Shown here one piece after another: positions 27,925 through 37,290 of a stretch of 64,000 nt of DNA; the stretch's first letter is position 1, and the number at the start of each line of letters is the position of its first letter. The stretch lies in the NCBI RefSeq assembly GCF_900116065.1, contig NZ_FOZV01000002.1, forward strand, positions 124,001-188,000, read 5' to 3'. The notes under the pieces are model-generated. The model did not search any database and was not told the DNA's origin. It saw only the letters and a list, made by a program, of their open reading frames with translations. Source of the DNA: Brevundimonas viscosa (GTDB lineage: Bacteria; Pseudomonadota; Alphaproteobacteria; Caulobacterales; Caulobacteraceae). A program made the position numbers and the translations under genes.

Positions 27925-28899
27925 TCACTCGCCGTAGCGGATCACCACCAGCCGGTCGGTCCCCGACTCGGCGCCCCACACCTCGCCCGGCCGACCCAGC
28001 ATCTGCCGAACGTTCGCCCCTTCGCGGTCGCTCGGAAAGCTGCGGAAGGTCTCGGTCTCGGGGTCGAACAGCACGATGGCGTTGGCGGCGAAATCGGTCA
28101 GCCACACCTTGTCGCGCTCATCCACGTAGACGGAGTAGGTCTTCGGCGCCTCGCCCGGCAGCTTCCAGGTGCGCCAGCTGCCCTCGGCCGGGTCGTGGAC
28201 GCTGACGTTGCCGCTGTTCCACTCGCTGACCCACAGCCGCCCCCGGCTGTCCGACCAGATGCGCCGCGCCCCCTGGTTCGGCGTCGGCGGCTCGACGATG
28301 GTCGCCTCTCCGGTGTCGAGATCGACCCTGGCGATGTGGCTGCCGGCCAGCGAGGCGTACCAGATGTCGCCCGAGGGCGTCGCGGTGATGCCGTACGGGC
28401 CCCGGCCGCGCGGGGCCGACCACACCTGCATATCGTCCGTCGCCGGATCCAGCCGCCCGTAGAAGCCGGTCTGGCCGGTGAACCAGATGCGGCCGCGCCG
28501 GTCGAAGGCGGCGGTGTTCATGTTGATGGGACCCGTCTCTTCGGGCAGCGGCCAGACCTTCACCTCGCGCGTCTCCCGGTCGACGCGCACGATGGCGTTC
28601 TGGCCGCCGTCGGTGATCCAGGCGTTCCCGTCCGGTCCGACGATCACCCCGTGCGGCGCCGAGCCCTCGCCCAGCGGCACGATCGTGGTCTCGCCCGTGT
28701 CCGGATCGAGGATGCCGTGGGCGCCGCCGCGCTGGACGGTCCACCAGACCTCCTCGCCGTCGGCGGTGACGGCCACGTCATGGGCCCGGCCGCCGGCCGG
28801 CACATTGTAGTAGCGGACGTCCTGGGCCAGTGAGTTGGCGGGCAGGGCGAGCGCAAAGGCGAGAAGGGAGGCGGCGAGGGGGCTCCGGAACGGGCGCAT
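27925..28899 (-). CDS. Exported Vgb-like beta-propeller (streptogramin lyase family)
   Basis: This 324-residue protein has a cleavable signal (LAASLLAFALALPANSLAQ) and then repeats of the Vgb/SMP-30 propeller type, each near 40 residues with patterns such as GPDGNAWITDGGQNAIVRVD, DRRGRIWFTGQTGFYGRLD and DSRGRLWVSEWNSGNVSVHD. In antibiotic-producing settings Vgb linearises streptogramin B, but most chromosomal relatives have no shown lyase activity, and I do not call resistance. AGGAG is seven bases before the ATG. It is followed by a cytochrome c gene in the same transcript. Confidence 0.82.
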   Translation of the reverse strand: MRPFRSPLAASLLAFALALPANSLAQDVRYYNVPAGGRAHDVAVTADGEEVWWTVQRGGAHGILDPDTGETTIVPLGEGSAPHGVIVGPDGNAWITDGGQNAIVRVDRETREVKVWPLPEETGPINMNTAAFDRRGRIWFTGQTGFYGRLDPATDDMQVWSAPRGRGPYGITATPSGDIWYASLAGSHIARVDLDTGEATIVEPPTPNQGARRIWSDSRGRLWVSEWNSGNVSVHDPAEGSWRTWKLPGEAPKTYSVYVDERDKVWLTDFAANAIVLFDPETETFRSFPSDREGANVRQMLGRPGEVWGAESGTDRLVVIRYGE

Positions 28900-28964
28900 G
28901 GCGGATCTCCTGTCGGACCTCCCCCATACGGCCGTCTTCGGCCGCCGGATGCAACCGTGGCCGT

Positions 28965-29204
28965 TCAGCCTTCGACGACGGGATCCGGCCGATCGCGGCC
29001 GTCGGCGCGCTCGACCACCCACTCGCCGGAGGCGTCGGCGTACTCGATGAAGGCGTCCTCGTCCGGAACCTTCTGCTCGCGGGCGGCGGCCACAGCGGCC
29101 GCGCGAGCGGAGTCGTGATCCGGGTAGGTCTCCGACCAGGTGTCGCCCAGCCGGTAGGCCCAGCCTCCGTCGTGTTCGGCGATGCGGTAGGTGATCTGGA
29201 CCAT
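28965..29204 (-). CDS. DUF2188-like small protein
   Basis: This 79-residue protein has a beta-strand-rich N-terminus (VQITYRIAEHDGGWAYRLGD) and a helix with Ala/Arg repeats (DSARAAAVAAAREQ), followed by IEYADASGEWVVE. This is the pattern of DUF2188 proteins, which bind no known ligand. The ATG at 29204 has GGAG seven bases upstream; a GTG one codon earlier is possible. It lies alone between the propeller gene and the phosphatase gene, all on the minus strand. Confidence 0.7.
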   Translation of the reverse strand: MVQITYRIAEHDGGWAYRLGDTWSETYPDHDSARAAAVAAAREQKVPDEDAFIEYADASGEWVVERADGRDRPDPVVEG

Positions 29205-29272
29205 CACGGGCTCCGGCTATTGCAGGCGACGTGCCCGGCGAACGCGCCGGGAACCGCAGGAGTTGCGCCGCC

Positions 29273-30082
29273 TCAATGCAGTCTGAGGGTCGCGGCCACC
29301 CCGAAGTGGTCGGACGGGTGCACGCCGGCCAAGGAAGCATCGCCGATCACCTGCGCAGTTGCCCGTGTGAAATGCGCCGTCTCGGCGAAGATGTGATCGA
29401 TCACCCGCGACTGGTGCCCCTTGGCCGGGTTCAGCGTCGTGCGGGCGGCTCCGTCGGGCAGGGCGCTGAAGAACCGGTCGCCGGTCAGCGCCGCCAGCCC
29501 GGCGTCCGTCTGCTCGGCGTTGAAGTCGCCCATCACCGCCAGCGGCGTGCCGTCGTCCGGCAGCCAGTCCATCAGGTCGGCGATCTGTCGCGCCCGCGTG
29601 GCCGCCTGGTCCGGCTGCCAGGCGAGGTGGGTGTTGACGACGTCGACGGGGCGGCCGCGCAGGTCCACCCGCGCCCGGATCGCCGTGCGGTAATCGTCCA
29701 GCGGCTCCAGCTTGCGCGAGTCGTGCTCCAGCACCGGCAGCCGGCTGAGGATGGCGTTGCCATAGCGCCGGGGCGCCCCCTCCGGATCGGTCGAGACGAA
29801 ACGCACCTCGTAGCCGCCCAGCGCCGCCGCCAGCGTCTCCGCCTGGTTGGGCAGGCCGACGGCGGCGTCCTCCAGCACCTCCTGCAGGCCGATCACGTCG
29901 GCGTCCGCCGCCCGCAGGGCCGCGACCAGCAGCGGCAGGCGGGCCGGCCAGTCGCCCTGGTTGTGCCAGATGTTGAAGGTGATCAGGGTCAGCTCGCGTC
30001 CGCCGTCGCCCCCGCGGGCCGTCGCGCAGGCGGCGAGGGGCGTGGCGGTCAGTCCGGCGAGCACGGCGCGTCGATCCAGCAT
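29273..30082 (-). CDS. Exported endonuclease/exonuclease/phosphatase family protein
   Basis: This 269-residue protein begins with a signal that can be read as a lipoprotein signal (ATPLAAC) and continues with the EEP fold: LTLITFNIWHNQGDWPARLP, the metal-binding LQEV, the VNTHLAWQ histidine strand, MGDFNAEQTDAG, and the terminal VHPSDHFGVAATL. Exported members cleave phosphodiesters such as DNA, phospholipid head groups or inositol phosphates; the substrate here is open. GGAGG lies six bases before the ATG at 30082. A LacI-type palindrome lies 22 bp upstream, similar to the one at bglX. Confidence 0.87.
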   Translation of the reverse strand: MLDRRAVLAGLTATPLAACATARGGDGGRELTLITFNIWHNQGDWPARLPLLVAALRAADADVIGLQEVLEDAAVGLPNQAETLAAALGGYEVRFVSTDPEGAPRRYGNAILSRLPVLEHDSRKLEPLDDYRTAIRARVDLRGRPVDVVNTHLAWQPDQAATRARQIADLMDWLPDDGTPLAVMGDFNAEQTDAGLAALTGDRFFSALPDGAARTTLNPAKGHQSRVIDHIFAETAHFTRATAQVIGDASLAGVHPSDHFGVAATLRLH

Positions 30083-30104
30083 GAGAGTCCTCCGGGTTCC
30101 GCGT

Positions 30105-30118
30105 TGTAACCGGTTTCA
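30105..30118 (-). promoter_or_regulatory. LacI-family-type operator before the EEP gene
   Basis: TGTAACCGGTTTCA fits TGnnAnCGnTnnCA at all defined positions and is nearly palindromic. It ends 22 bp before the ATG at 30082. Confidence 0.5.
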
Positions 30119-30192
30119 CCGGCCTTACGAAAGTTTCACCCCGTCCGGCGCATCCGTCGGCGCATCCAGCCGCCTCTTGTCGTCAGAAGGCC

Positions 30193-30207
30193 GGAGCGTC
30201 ACGCTCC
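30193..30207 (+). promoter_or_regulatory. 15-base perfect inverted repeat in the leader of the DUF6249 gene
   Basis: GGAGCGTCACGCTCC is perfectly symmetric about its central base and lies 28 bp before the ATG at 30236. It could be an operator or a small hairpin in the leader. No run of T follows, so it is not a terminator. Confidence 0.35.
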
Positions 30208-30235
30208 TGCCGAATGAGGAAGAGGGGATACCCCA

Positions 30236-30640
30236 ATGGAAGATTTCATTCCGGTCTTCGCGATCTTCGCGGTCTTCGGAACCATCACCGCCATCGTCGT
30301 CGGCCCGAGCTGGCTGAAGAGCCGCGAAAAGCGCGAGATGCAGGCGACCCTGCGCCACGCAATGGACAAGGGTCAGACGCTGCCGCCCGAGGTCATCGAC
30401 GCCCTGACCCAGGACGTGTCGCGCAATCTGCCCTCGCGCAGCCGCGACATTCGCCGCGGTGTCATCTGGCTGGCGGTCGGCATCGGCATCGGCGCCTTCG
30501 GCCTGATCAATGATCTCAGCTCGGGCGGCAGCGAGTGGGGCCCGAACGTCGGCGACGGCCTGCTGGGCATCGCCGCCATCCCGGTCACCATCGGTCTGGC
30601 CTTCATCGTCCTGAGCTTCTTCAACAAGAACAAGGACTGA
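30236..30640 (+). CDS. DUF6249-like membrane protein
   Basis: This 134-residue protein has three predicted membrane helices: about residues 5-24 (IPVFAIFAVFGTITAIVVGP), 77-95 (VIWLAVGIGIGAFGLIND) and 110-128 (LGIAAIPVTIGLAFIVLSF). Between the first two lies a cytoplasmic loop with LRHAMDKGQTLPPEVIDAL. Proteins of this shape are commonly encoded in front of ECF-like sigma factors in Caulobacterales and may sense envelope state, but this is not shown. It is followed after 26 bp by the sigma factor gene. Confidence 0.75.
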   Translation: MEDFIPVFAIFAVFGTITAIVVGPSWLKSREKREMQATLRHAMDKGQTLPPEVIDALTQDVSRNLPSRSRDIRRGVIWLAVGIGIGAFGLINDLSSGGSEWGPNVGDGLLGIAAIPVTIGLAFIVLSFFNKNKD

Positions 30641-30666
30641 GGTCGGACGGGACAGGGGGAAGAACC

Positions 30667-31227
30667 ATGACCCAGCCTCTGGTCGACCGGCACGACGTCG
30701 AGCTCGCCGCCCTCGCGGCGGCGGGCGGGCGGCGCGAGTTCGGAGAGCTCGTTCGCCGCCACGGCTCGGCGGTGCGCGGCCTGCTGCGGCGGATGGGCGC
30801 CCAGCCGGCGCTGGCCGACGACATCGCCCAGGACGCCTTCATCCAGGCGTTCGAGCGGTGCGCCGAGTTCCGCGGCGAGGGCACCTTCGCCGCCTGGGTC
30901 AAGCGCATCGCCGCCCGCCTCTACATCAAGCGGGTGGCGAAGGAAGCGCGGTATGTCGCGGAAATCGAAAGCGAAGATGTCGCGCCGCCGACCGATCACG
31001 CGGGACGGGTCGATCTGGACGAGGCCCTCAAGAGCCTCAGCGAGGCCGAGCGGCTGTGCGTCTCTCTTTGTCACGGCGCGGGCATGGCCCATCCCGAGAT
31101 CGCCACGGCCCTCAATTTGCCACTCGGCACGGTGAAGTCTCATGTCAAACGTGGTCTGGATAAACTCCGTGCGCGGCTCCAGCCGGAACCCGCACAGCCC
31201 CTGGGGAGGACTCAGCATGTCGGCTGA
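30667..31227 (+). CDS. RNA polymerase sigma factor, ECF (sigma-70 family)
   Basis: This 186-residue protein has region 2 (ADDIAQDAFIQAFERCAEFR and TFAAWVKRIAARLYIKR, for -10 recognition and core binding) and region 4 (LSEAERLCVSLCHGAGMAHP then LPLGTVKSHVKRGLDKLRARL, the helix-turn-helix for -35 recognition). Region 3 is absent, as in ECF factors. It lies between two membrane-protein genes and overlaps the second (31217) by 11 bases. That second gene may encode its regulator. Confidence 0.9.
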   Translation: MTQPLVDRHDVELAALAAAGGRREFGELVRRHGSAVRGLLRRMGAQPALADDIAQDAFIQAFERCAEFRGEGTFAAWVKRIAARLYIKRVAKEARYVAEIESEDVAPPTDHAGRVDLDEALKSLSEAERLCVSLCHGAGMAHPEIATALNLPLGTVKSHVKRGLDKLRARLQPEPAQPLGRTQHVG

Positions 31228-31630
31228 CGAATTCGACCCCGACATCGAGCGCCTCTTCGCGCGCGCGCCGGCCTTGCCGGACGCCGCCCTGTTCACCGCC
31301 CAGGTGGAGCGACGGCTGCAGAAGGGTTCGGCCGTGCGCGGCCTCGCCCTTGGCGTTGCGGGAATCATCGGCGGCGTGGTCGCCGTCCGCGAAACCCTGA
31401 CTGTCAACATCGGCTCCGACGACGGCGTGGTCGCCGGCGAGGCGCTGGGGCAGGGGGTCCGCTCGGTTTCGTTCAACGCCCAGACGGCGATCCAGTCGGG
31501 TCTCGACCAGTTCGGCCTCGGCAGCCTCGAGCTCGGCTCGATGAGCGGGATGCAGATGTTCTGGATCATGGCCGGCGCCCTGATCGCCGTCGCCGCCGCC
31601 GGCGTGGTGCGCCTGTCCCAGGAAGTGTGA
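31217..31630 (+). CDS. Putative membrane regulator of the adjacent sigma factor
   Basis: This 137-residue protein has a cytoplasmic N-terminus (ADEFDPDIERLFARAPALPD), one helix near residues 46-62 (LALGVAGIIGGVVAV), a middle segment of about 50 residues, and a C-terminal helix (MFWIMAGALIAVAAAGVVRL). The short N-terminal acidic domain in front of a membrane helix, and the overlap with the sigma gene, are typical of small anti-sigma-like partners. No ZAS zinc motif (HxxxCxxC) is present, so this is an inference from context only. GGGGAGGA precedes the ATG. Confidence 0.6.
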   Translation: MSADEFDPDIERLFARAPALPDAALFTAQVERRLQKGSAVRGLALGVAGIIGGVVAVRETLTVNIGSDDGVVAGEALGQGVRSVSFNAQTAIQSGLDQFGLGSLELGSMSGMQMFWIMAGALIAVAAAGVVRLSQEV

Positions 31631-31688
31631 GGTGACGGCCGCCGGCGGGGGGCCTATCTAGGAGCTCCCCCGACCTGGAGCCGACCCG

Positions 31689-32525
31689 ATGTCCAGTCAG
31701 AAGCAGGAAACCGTCCGCCGCCTCGCCGCGCCGGACATCCGGGCCCGCAAGGGTGGCGAACCGCTCGTCTGTCTGACCGCCTACGACGCGCCCACGGCCG
31801 CGATCCTCGATCCTCACTGCGACGTGCTGCTGGTCGGCGACAGCGTCGGCATGGTGGTGCACGGCCTGCCCAACACCGTCGGCGTCACCCTGGAGATGAT
31901 GATCCTGCACGGCCAGGCGGTGATGCGCGGCTCGAAGCGGGCCATGGTGGTCATCGACATGCCCTTCGGCTCCTATGAGGGCGGCAAGGAACAGGCCTAC
32001 GAGAACTGCGCCCGGGTGATGAAGGAAACCGGGGCCCAGGGCGTGAAGCTGGAGAGCGGTCCGACGGTGGCGGAGACGATCGCCTATCTGGTCCAGCGCG
32101 GCATTCCCGTGATGGGACACGTCGGCCTGCGGCCGCAGGCCGTGCTGACCGACGGCGCCTTCAAGGCCAAGGGGCGTACCGACGAGGAGCGCCTGCGGGT
32201 GATGTCGGAGGCCGAGGCCACCGCCGACGCCGGAGCCTTCGCCGTGGTGGTCGAGGGGGTGGCCGAGGGGCTGGCCCGCGACATCACCGCGGCGATCGAC
32301 AAGCCGACCATCGGCATCGGCGCCTCGGCGGCGTGCGACGGCCAGATCCTCGTCGTCTCGGACATGCTGGGCCTGTTCGACTGGACCCCGAAATTCGTGC
32401 GTCGCTACGCCGACTTGAAGGGCGAGATCGACCGAGCGGTCGCCGACTACGCCCATGACGTCCGCGAGCGCCGTTTTCCTGCCGAAGTCGAGACCTACTT
32501 CTCGAAAAAGCCGGCCGCCTCCTAA
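31689..32525 (+). CDS. panB: 3-Methyl-2-oxobutanoate hydroxymethyltransferase
   Basis: This 278-residue enzyme carries out the first committed step of pantothenate synthesis, adding a hydroxymethyl group from methylene-tetrahydrofolate to ketoisovalerate. Family motifs are [15 protein letters not shown], the magnesium-binding [38 protein letters not shown] and the terminal [21 protein letters not shown]. The length is usual. The partner gene panC lies 30 kb away (61770-62633), so the pathway genes are not in one operon. Confidence 0.97.
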   Translation: MSSQKQETVRRLAAPDIRARKGGEPLVCLTAYDAPTAAILDPHCDVLLVGDSVGMVVHGLPNTVGVTLEMMILHGQAVMRGSKRAMVVIDMPFGSYEGGKEQAYENCARVMKETGAQGVKLESGPTVAETIAYLVQRGIPVMGHVGLRPQAVLTDGAFKAKGRTDEERLRVMSEAEATADAGAFAVVVEGVAEGLARDITAAIDKPTIGIGASAACDGQILVVSDMLGLFDWTPKFVRRYADLKGEIDRAVADYAHDVRERRFPAEVETYFSKKPAAS

Positions 32526-32618
32526 GCGGCGCGTTGCGGCGGACAAGCCGAGCCTCTAGGGTCCGGCCGGTTTGAGTTTTCAGCGGCCTGATGTCCGTTT
32601 TCGAGGGGCGACGTTTCC

Positions 32619-33392
32619 GTGGTTGATGTCTTCGAGCAGGTCGAGGAGGAGCTCCGCTCCGACCGCTACAAGCGGCTGGCCCGCACCTGGCTGCCCGTCG
32701 TCGGCGGCGTGCTTCTGGTCGCCCTTCTGGCCGCCCTGGGCTGGTGGGGCTGGCAGAGCTGGGAGACCTCGAAGGCCGACAAGGCCTCGGTCGCCTACGA
32801 GCGCGGCATCGAATCGCTTGAAGCGAACAATCCCACCGGCGCCGACGCCGCCTTCAAGCAGGCGGCCGACGAGGGCAACGGAGCCTACAAGGCCATGGCC
32901 CTGATGCAGCGCGCCGGCATCGCGCTCGACGCCAACCGCGCCGACGACGCGCTCGCCCACCTCGACGCCGCGGCCAAGGCTTCGCGCGATCCGCTGATCG
33001 CTGACGCCGCTGCGCTTAAGGCGGCCCGGATCGCGATGGACTCGGCGTCCCTCGCGGACATCGAGGCCCGGCTCGAGCCGTTGACCGGCGACGATCGTCC
33101 GTACCGTTCGTTCGCCGCCCTCGATCTGGCACTCGCCCGTCTGCAGCATGGCAAGGCCGACGAGGCCCGCGAGGCGCTGGTGGTGCTGAAGAACAGCCTC
33201 GACACGCCGCCGATGGTCGGTCAGGTGGCCGATCTGGCCATCTCGGGCATCGACGCCGGCGGGGCCGCCAACATCGCCGCCATCACCCGGGCGCAGGCTT
33301 CCATTCCGGTTCCGGACGCGACCGCCGCTCCCGCGGACCGCCCGGCCGGAAGCCCCCAGCCGGCCGCCCCCGCGGCCGCCGACCGCCCGTGA
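32619..33392 (+). CDS. YfgM-like tetratricopeptide membrane protein
   Basis: This 257-residue protein has a short cytoplasmic N-terminus (DVFEQVEEELRSDRYKRL), one helix at about residues 27-47 (LPVVGGVLLVALLAALGWWG), and a periplasmic part with helical TPR-like repeats up to about 215, then a Pro/Ala tail. The layout matches the YfgM/DUF2133 family, which in enterobacteria works with the PpiD/SecYEG chaperone net and precedes bamB. Here it also precedes bamB; the stop overlaps the alternative GTG start of bamB. The start is a GTG with GAGGGG somewhat far upstream. Confidence 0.82.
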   Translation: MVDVFEQVEEELRSDRYKRLARTWLPVVGGVLLVALLAALGWWGWQSWETSKADKASVAYERGIESLEANNPTGADAAFKQAADEGNGAYKAMALMQRAGIALDANRADDALAHLDAAAKASRDPLIADAAALKAARIAMDSASLADIEARLEPLTGDDRPYRSFAALDLALARLQHGKADEAREALVVLKNSLDTPPMVGQVADLAISGIDAGGAANIAAITRAQASIPVPDATAAPADRPAGSPQPAAPAAADRP

Positions 33393-33415
33393 TCCCCGTT
33401 CCCAGGACGTCCGCC

Positions 33416-34831
33416 ATGAACCGTGTGCTCAAAGTCGCCCTGCTGTGCGGCCTCGCCGTCACCGTCGCCTCGTGCGGCACGGTGCGGCGCGTCCTGCCGT
33501 TCGGCCTCGGAGGACAGGACCAGCCGTCGGCCACGGCCACCGAGGGCCAGCGCATCTCGGTGCTTGAGTTCGAACAGCAGCTCGCGCCCTCCGCGGCTCT
33601 GGCCGGCCGCGATTTCTTCCTGCCCGGTCCCCAGGCGGCGACGGCGTGGACCCAGCCCGGCGGCGGCGCCGACAACGCCGTCGAGCACGTCATCGCCGGC
33701 GCCGACCTGACGGTCGCCTGGCGTCGCGACATCGGAACCGGCTCGTCGCGGGACCACCAGGTCATGGCCCCGGTGGTCGCCGACAATGGACGGGTGTTCG
33801 TGCTGGACGGCGAGTCCACGGTAACGGCCGTCGACGCCGGCAGCGGGAACGTCGCCTGGCGTACGGACATCAAGCCGGATGAGGCCGAGGCTTCGCGCGG
33901 ACTGTTCGGCTTCGGCGGCGGCTCCAGCGGCGGCGGTTTCGGCGGCGGCGTGGCCATCGGCGGCGGCAAGGTCTTCGTCGCCTCCGGCTACCGCACGGTG
34001 ACCGCGCTCGACCAGGCGACGGGGGCGGTGCTGTGGACGACGCCGGTGGACGTGCCGATCCACGGCGCGCCGACGGTGGCCGGCTCGCGCCTCTTCGTGG
34101 TGGATGTCGAGAACCAGATGTTCGCCTTCGACGTGAACACCGGGCAGCAGGACTGGTCCTACCGCGGCATCCCCGAACCGGCCCGCATCATGCGCGCCTC
34201 CAGCCCGGCGGTGACCGGCGACACGGTGATCGCGCCCTTCTCCTCGGGCGAGTTGATCGCCCTGCGGGCCTCGACCGGCCAGTCGCTGTGGACCCAGGTC
34301 CTCGCGCGCACCACCCGCACCAGCGCCCTCTCCGAGATTCGCGACATCGCCGGCCGTCCGGTGATCAGCCGTGGCGTGGTCTACGCCGTCAGCCACTCGG
34401 GCCAGATGGCCGCCCTCGACGTGCGGTCGGGCCAGCCGAAATGGCAGCTGCCCGTGTCCGGCGTCAACGCGCCGCTGCCGGTCGGGGACGTGGTCTACGT
34501 GGTGTCCAAGAGCGGCGAGCTGACCGTGGTCAATCGCGAGACGGGCCAGGTCTACTGGACCCGCGACCTCAACGAGGGACGGACGCGTAAGGAAGGCGGC
34601 TTCCTCGGCTTCTTCGACCGCACCGTGACCCCCGAGTGGTCGGGACCGCTGCTGGCCTCGAACCGGCTGCTGCTGGTCAACTCCGACGGCGAACTGGTGG
34701 CCTTCGACCCCAAGACGGGCGCCCAGACCGCCTCGGTGCGCCTCGGCGGCCCGGCCTTCATCGCCCCGGCCGCCTACAACGGCGCGCTTTATGTGCTCAC
34801 CGATCGGGGCGTTCTGGTCAGCATCCGCTGA
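33416..34831 (+). CDS. bamB: Outer-membrane assembly lipoprotein BamB
   Basis: This 471-residue protein is part of the BAM complex that inserts beta-barrel proteins. A lipoprotein signal ends in TVASC (lipidated Cys20). The PQQ-type eight-bladed propeller follows, with repeated blades such as NGRVFVLDGESTVTAVDAGS, VFVASGYRTVTALDQATG, LIALRASTGQ, MAALDVRSGQPKWQLP and LTVVNRETGQVYWTRDL. A glycine-rich insert (about residues 165-180) lies between early blades. ATG 33416 is preferred over GTG 33389 because it begins the signal and has AGGA nine bases before. It lies between the YfgM-like gene and der, a common order. Confidence 0.93.
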   Translation: MNRVLKVALLCGLAVTVASCGTVRRVLPFGLGGQDQPSATATEGQRISVLEFEQQLAPSAALAGRDFFLPGPQAATAWTQPGGGADNAVEHVIAGADLTVAWRRDIGTGSSRDHQVMAPVVADNGRVFVLDGESTVTAVDAGSGNVAWRTDIKPDEAEASRGLFGFGGGSSGGGFGGGVAIGGGKVFVASGYRTVTALDQATGAVLWTTPVDVPIHGAPTVAGSRLFVVDVENQMFAFDVNTGQQDWSYRGIPEPARIMRASSPAVTGDTVIAPFSSGELIALRASTGQSLWTQVLARTTRTSALSEIRDIAGRPVISRGVVYAVSHSGQMAALDVRSGQPKWQLPVSGVNAPLPVGDVVYVVSKSGELTVVNRETGQVYWTRDLNEGRTRKEGGFLGFFDRTVTPEWSGPLLASNRLLLVNSDGELVAFDPKTGAQTASVRLGGPAFIAPAAYNGALYVLTDRGVLVSIR

Positions 34832-34863
34832 CGGAATCCCTCCAGACGCGTTAGAAGGCCGGC

Positions 34864-36495
34864 ATGGCTCTGAAGGTCGCCATCGTCGGCCGCCCCAATG
34901 TGGGCAAGTCGACCCTGTTCAACCGCCTCGTCGGCAAGCGCCTGGCACTCGTCGACGATCGCCCGGGCGTGACCCGCGACCGTCGCTACGCGGACGGGAA
35001 CATCGGCGACATGGACCTCACCCTGATCGACACCGCTGGCTACGAGGACGTCACCGACGAAAGCCTTGAAGCCCGTATGCGCGAGCAGACCGAGGCGGCC
35101 ATCGACGACGCCGAGCTGATCCTGTTCATGATGGACGCGCGCGAGGGCGTCACCTCGCTGGACCGCATCTTCGCCGACCGTCTGCGCAAGGTCGACAAGC
35201 CGGTCATCCTGCTGGCCAACAAGTCGGAGAGCCGCGAGAGCGGCGGCGGGGTGGGCGAGGCGCACGGCCTCGGCTTCGGCGAGCCGGTCGCCCTCTCAGC
35301 CGAGCACGGCGAGGGCATGGCCGACCTCTACCAGGCCATTCTCGCGGCCACCTCGGACATGGTGCTCGCCGAGAGCGACGCGGAGGAGGCCGACAAGCCG
35401 ATCCGCATCGCCGTGATCGGCCGCCCCAACGCCGGCAAGTCGACCCTGATCAACCGCCTGCTGGGCGAGGACCGCCTGCTGACCGGCCCCGAAGCCGGCA
35501 TCACCCGGGATTCGATCTCGGTCGACTGGGACTACGAGGGCCGCGCCGTCCGCTTCGTCGACACCGCCGGCATGCGCCGCAAGGCGCGGGTGCAGGAGAA
35601 GCTGGAGAAGCTGTCGGTCGCCGACACCATCCGCGCCATCACCTTCGCCGAGGTGGTGGTGCTGGTCATGGACAAGGACAACGCCTTCGACATCCAGGAC
35701 CTGCAGCTCGCCGACCTGGTCGAGCGCGAGGGCCGGGCGCTGGTCTACGTCGCCTCCAAGTGGGATCTCGAGGACGAACCGCAGGCCCGTCTCGCCGAGC
35801 TCAAGCGTCTCGCCGACGACAAGCTGCCCCAGCTCAAGGGCTCCCCGTTCGTCGCCCTGTCGGCCCATTCCGGCCGCGGCGTCGAGCGCCTGATGCCGGC
35901 CATCCTGCAGGCCTGGGACACCTGGTCGGTCAAGGTGAAGACGCGCGACCTCAACGACTGGCTGGCGCTGGCGGTGCAGCGACACCCGCCGCCGGCCGTC
36001 GACGGCAAGCGCATCAAGCCGAAGTACATCGCCCAGACCAAGGCCCGGCCGCCGACCTTCGTGCTGTTTTCCAGCCGCGCCTCGGCCATGCCCGATCACT
36101 ACAAGCGCTACCTGGTCAACTCGATCCGCGAGAGCTTCGACCTGCCGGGCACGCCGATCCGCCTGACCGTCAAGTCCGGCTCGGCCAACCCCTACGCCGA
36201 GGGCGGCGCCAAGTCGGGGCCGGAGCGCTTCAAGGGCGCCGCGAAGACCGCGCCCAAGCGGGTGCAGAAGGCCGAGAAGGCCGAAGCGGTGTCGAAGCTG
36301 CCCGGCAAGGCGCTGGAGCAGAAGACCCGCGCCGGCTTCAAGCCCAAGGTGAAGCCGCTCGGCGGCCTCAAGGCTTCGGCCTCGAAGAAGGCCGGCAGCA
36401 GCGTCGCTGTCCAGAAGGGGGCCCGCGGCGGGGCGCGCCAGGTGTCGCGGTCGGGCCGTGTGCGCACCGGGCAGAAGGGCGGACCCAAGCGCTAG
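34864..36495 (+). CDS. der: Ribosome-associated GTPase Der (EngA)
   Basis: This 543-residue protein has the two consecutive GTPase domains unique to Der, each with a P-loop: [16 protein letters not shown] at about residue 8 and [16 protein letters not shown] near 186. Switch motifs are DTAGYED and DTAGMRR. The KH-like C-terminal domain ends near residue 455. It acts in 50S subunit assembly. Unusual is a tail of about 85 residues rich in Lys, Ala and Gly ([19 protein letters not shown] and similar), which may bind rRNA. The stop TAG overlaps the convergent SDR stop on a shared CTAG. Confidence 0.96.
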   Translation: MALKVAIVGRPNVGKSTLFNRLVGKRLALVDDRPGVTRDRRYADGNIGDMDLTLIDTAGYEDVTDESLEARMREQTEAAIDDAELILFMMDAREGVTSLDRIFADRLRKVDKPVILLANKSESRESGGGVGEAHGLGFGEPVALSAEHGEGMADLYQAILAATSDMVLAESDAEEADKPIRIAVIGRPNAGKSTLINRLLGEDRLLTGPEAGITRDSISVDWDYEGRAVRFVDTAGMRRKARVQEKLEKLSVADTIRAITFAEVVVLVMDKDNAFDIQDLQLADLVEREGRALVYVASKWDLEDEPQARLAELKRLADDKLPQLKGSPFVALSAHSGRGVERLMPAILQAWDTWSVKVKTRDLNDWLALAVQRHPPPAVDGKRIKPKYIAQTKARPPTFVLFSSRASAMPDHYKRYLVNSIRESFDLPGTPIRLTVKSGSANPYAEGGAKSGPERFKGAAKTAPKRVQKAEKAEAVSKLPGKALEQKTRAGFKPKVKPLGGLKASASKKAGSSVAVQKGARGGARQVSRSGRVRTGQKGGPKR

Positions 36496-37244
36496 ACCAG
36501 CGCCGCCGCCCCCGGGCCGTCCTTCCACTCGCGGAAGCTGACCTTCAGCGGCGGCTCGCGATCCGGACGTGCCAGTTCGACGATCAGCGGGCCGATCTCC
36601 GACGGGTGCGGATTCTGCTCCGGATCCTCGCCCGGATAGGCCTGGGCCCGCATCTGCGTGCGCATCCGGCCCGGGTCGAGCACGGCGACGCGGATCTTCA
36701 GGCTTTCCAGTTCATCCGCCCAGCAACGCATCAGGGTCTCGGCCCCGGCCTTGGTCGCCGCATACACCCCCCAGAAGGCCCGGGGCGTGGTCGCCACGCT
36801 GGTGGTCAGGTGGATCACCCGGCCGGCGTCGGAGGCCCGCAGCAGCGGCTCCAGCGACCGGATCAACCGGTAGACGGCGGTGAAGTTGGTGCGCTCGACC
36901 TTGGCGAACTGGCGCGGGTCGGCGTGCGACACGGGCGACAGGCCCTCGGCGCCCAGCGTCGCGGCGGCCTGCACCCAGATGTCGAGGCGGCCGAAACGCT
37001 CATAGATCGCGCCGCCCAGCCGGTCGATGGCGCCGCCGTCCACCAGGTCGAACGGGATCAGGGTGGCGTGCCGGCCTGTGGCGGCGAAGATGGCGTCGTC
37101 CAGCTCCTCGAGGCCGCCTTCGGTGCGGCCGGTGGCGATCACGTGCGCGCCCGCCTGCGCCAGCGCCAGGGCGCTCTCGTAGCCGATGCCGCGCGAGGCC
37201 CCGACGACGAGGGCGATGCGGTCCTTGAGGGGGAGGTCGGTCAT
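36492..37244 (-). CDS. Short-chain dehydrogenase/reductase
   Basis: This 250-residue oxidoreductase has the nucleotide-binding motif [20 protein letters not shown], a modified NAAG motif (WVQAAATLG), and the catalytic Ser and YxxxK in [21 protein letters not shown]. The [12 protein letters not shown] turn suggests NADP(H). The substrate is not deducible. It is the last gene of the run radA-cvpA-purF-VOC-SDR, 46 bp after the VOC gene. Confidence 0.9.
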   Translation of the reverse strand: MTDLPLKDRIALVVGASRGIGYESALALAQAGAHVIATGRTEGGLEELDDAIFAATGRHATLIPFDLVDGGAIDRLGGAIYERFGRLDIWVQAAATLGAEGLSPVSHADPRQFAKVERTNFTAVYRLIRSLEPLLRASDAGRVIHLTTSVATTPRAFWGVYAATKAGAETLMRCWADELESLKIRVAVLDPGRMRTQMRAQAYPGEDPEQNPHPSEIGPLIVELARPDREPPLKVSFREWKDGPGAAALV

Positions 37245-37290
37245 GGCGCGCTGATAGCGCGGCCGGAGCCGGGCCGGAAGGCGCGAGGGA

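Noticed and set aside
27925..28899. Calling the Vgb-like protein a streptogramin resistance enzyme.
   Set aside because: Propeller repeats alone do not show lyase activity, and the neighbour is a cytochrome c, not a resistance gene.
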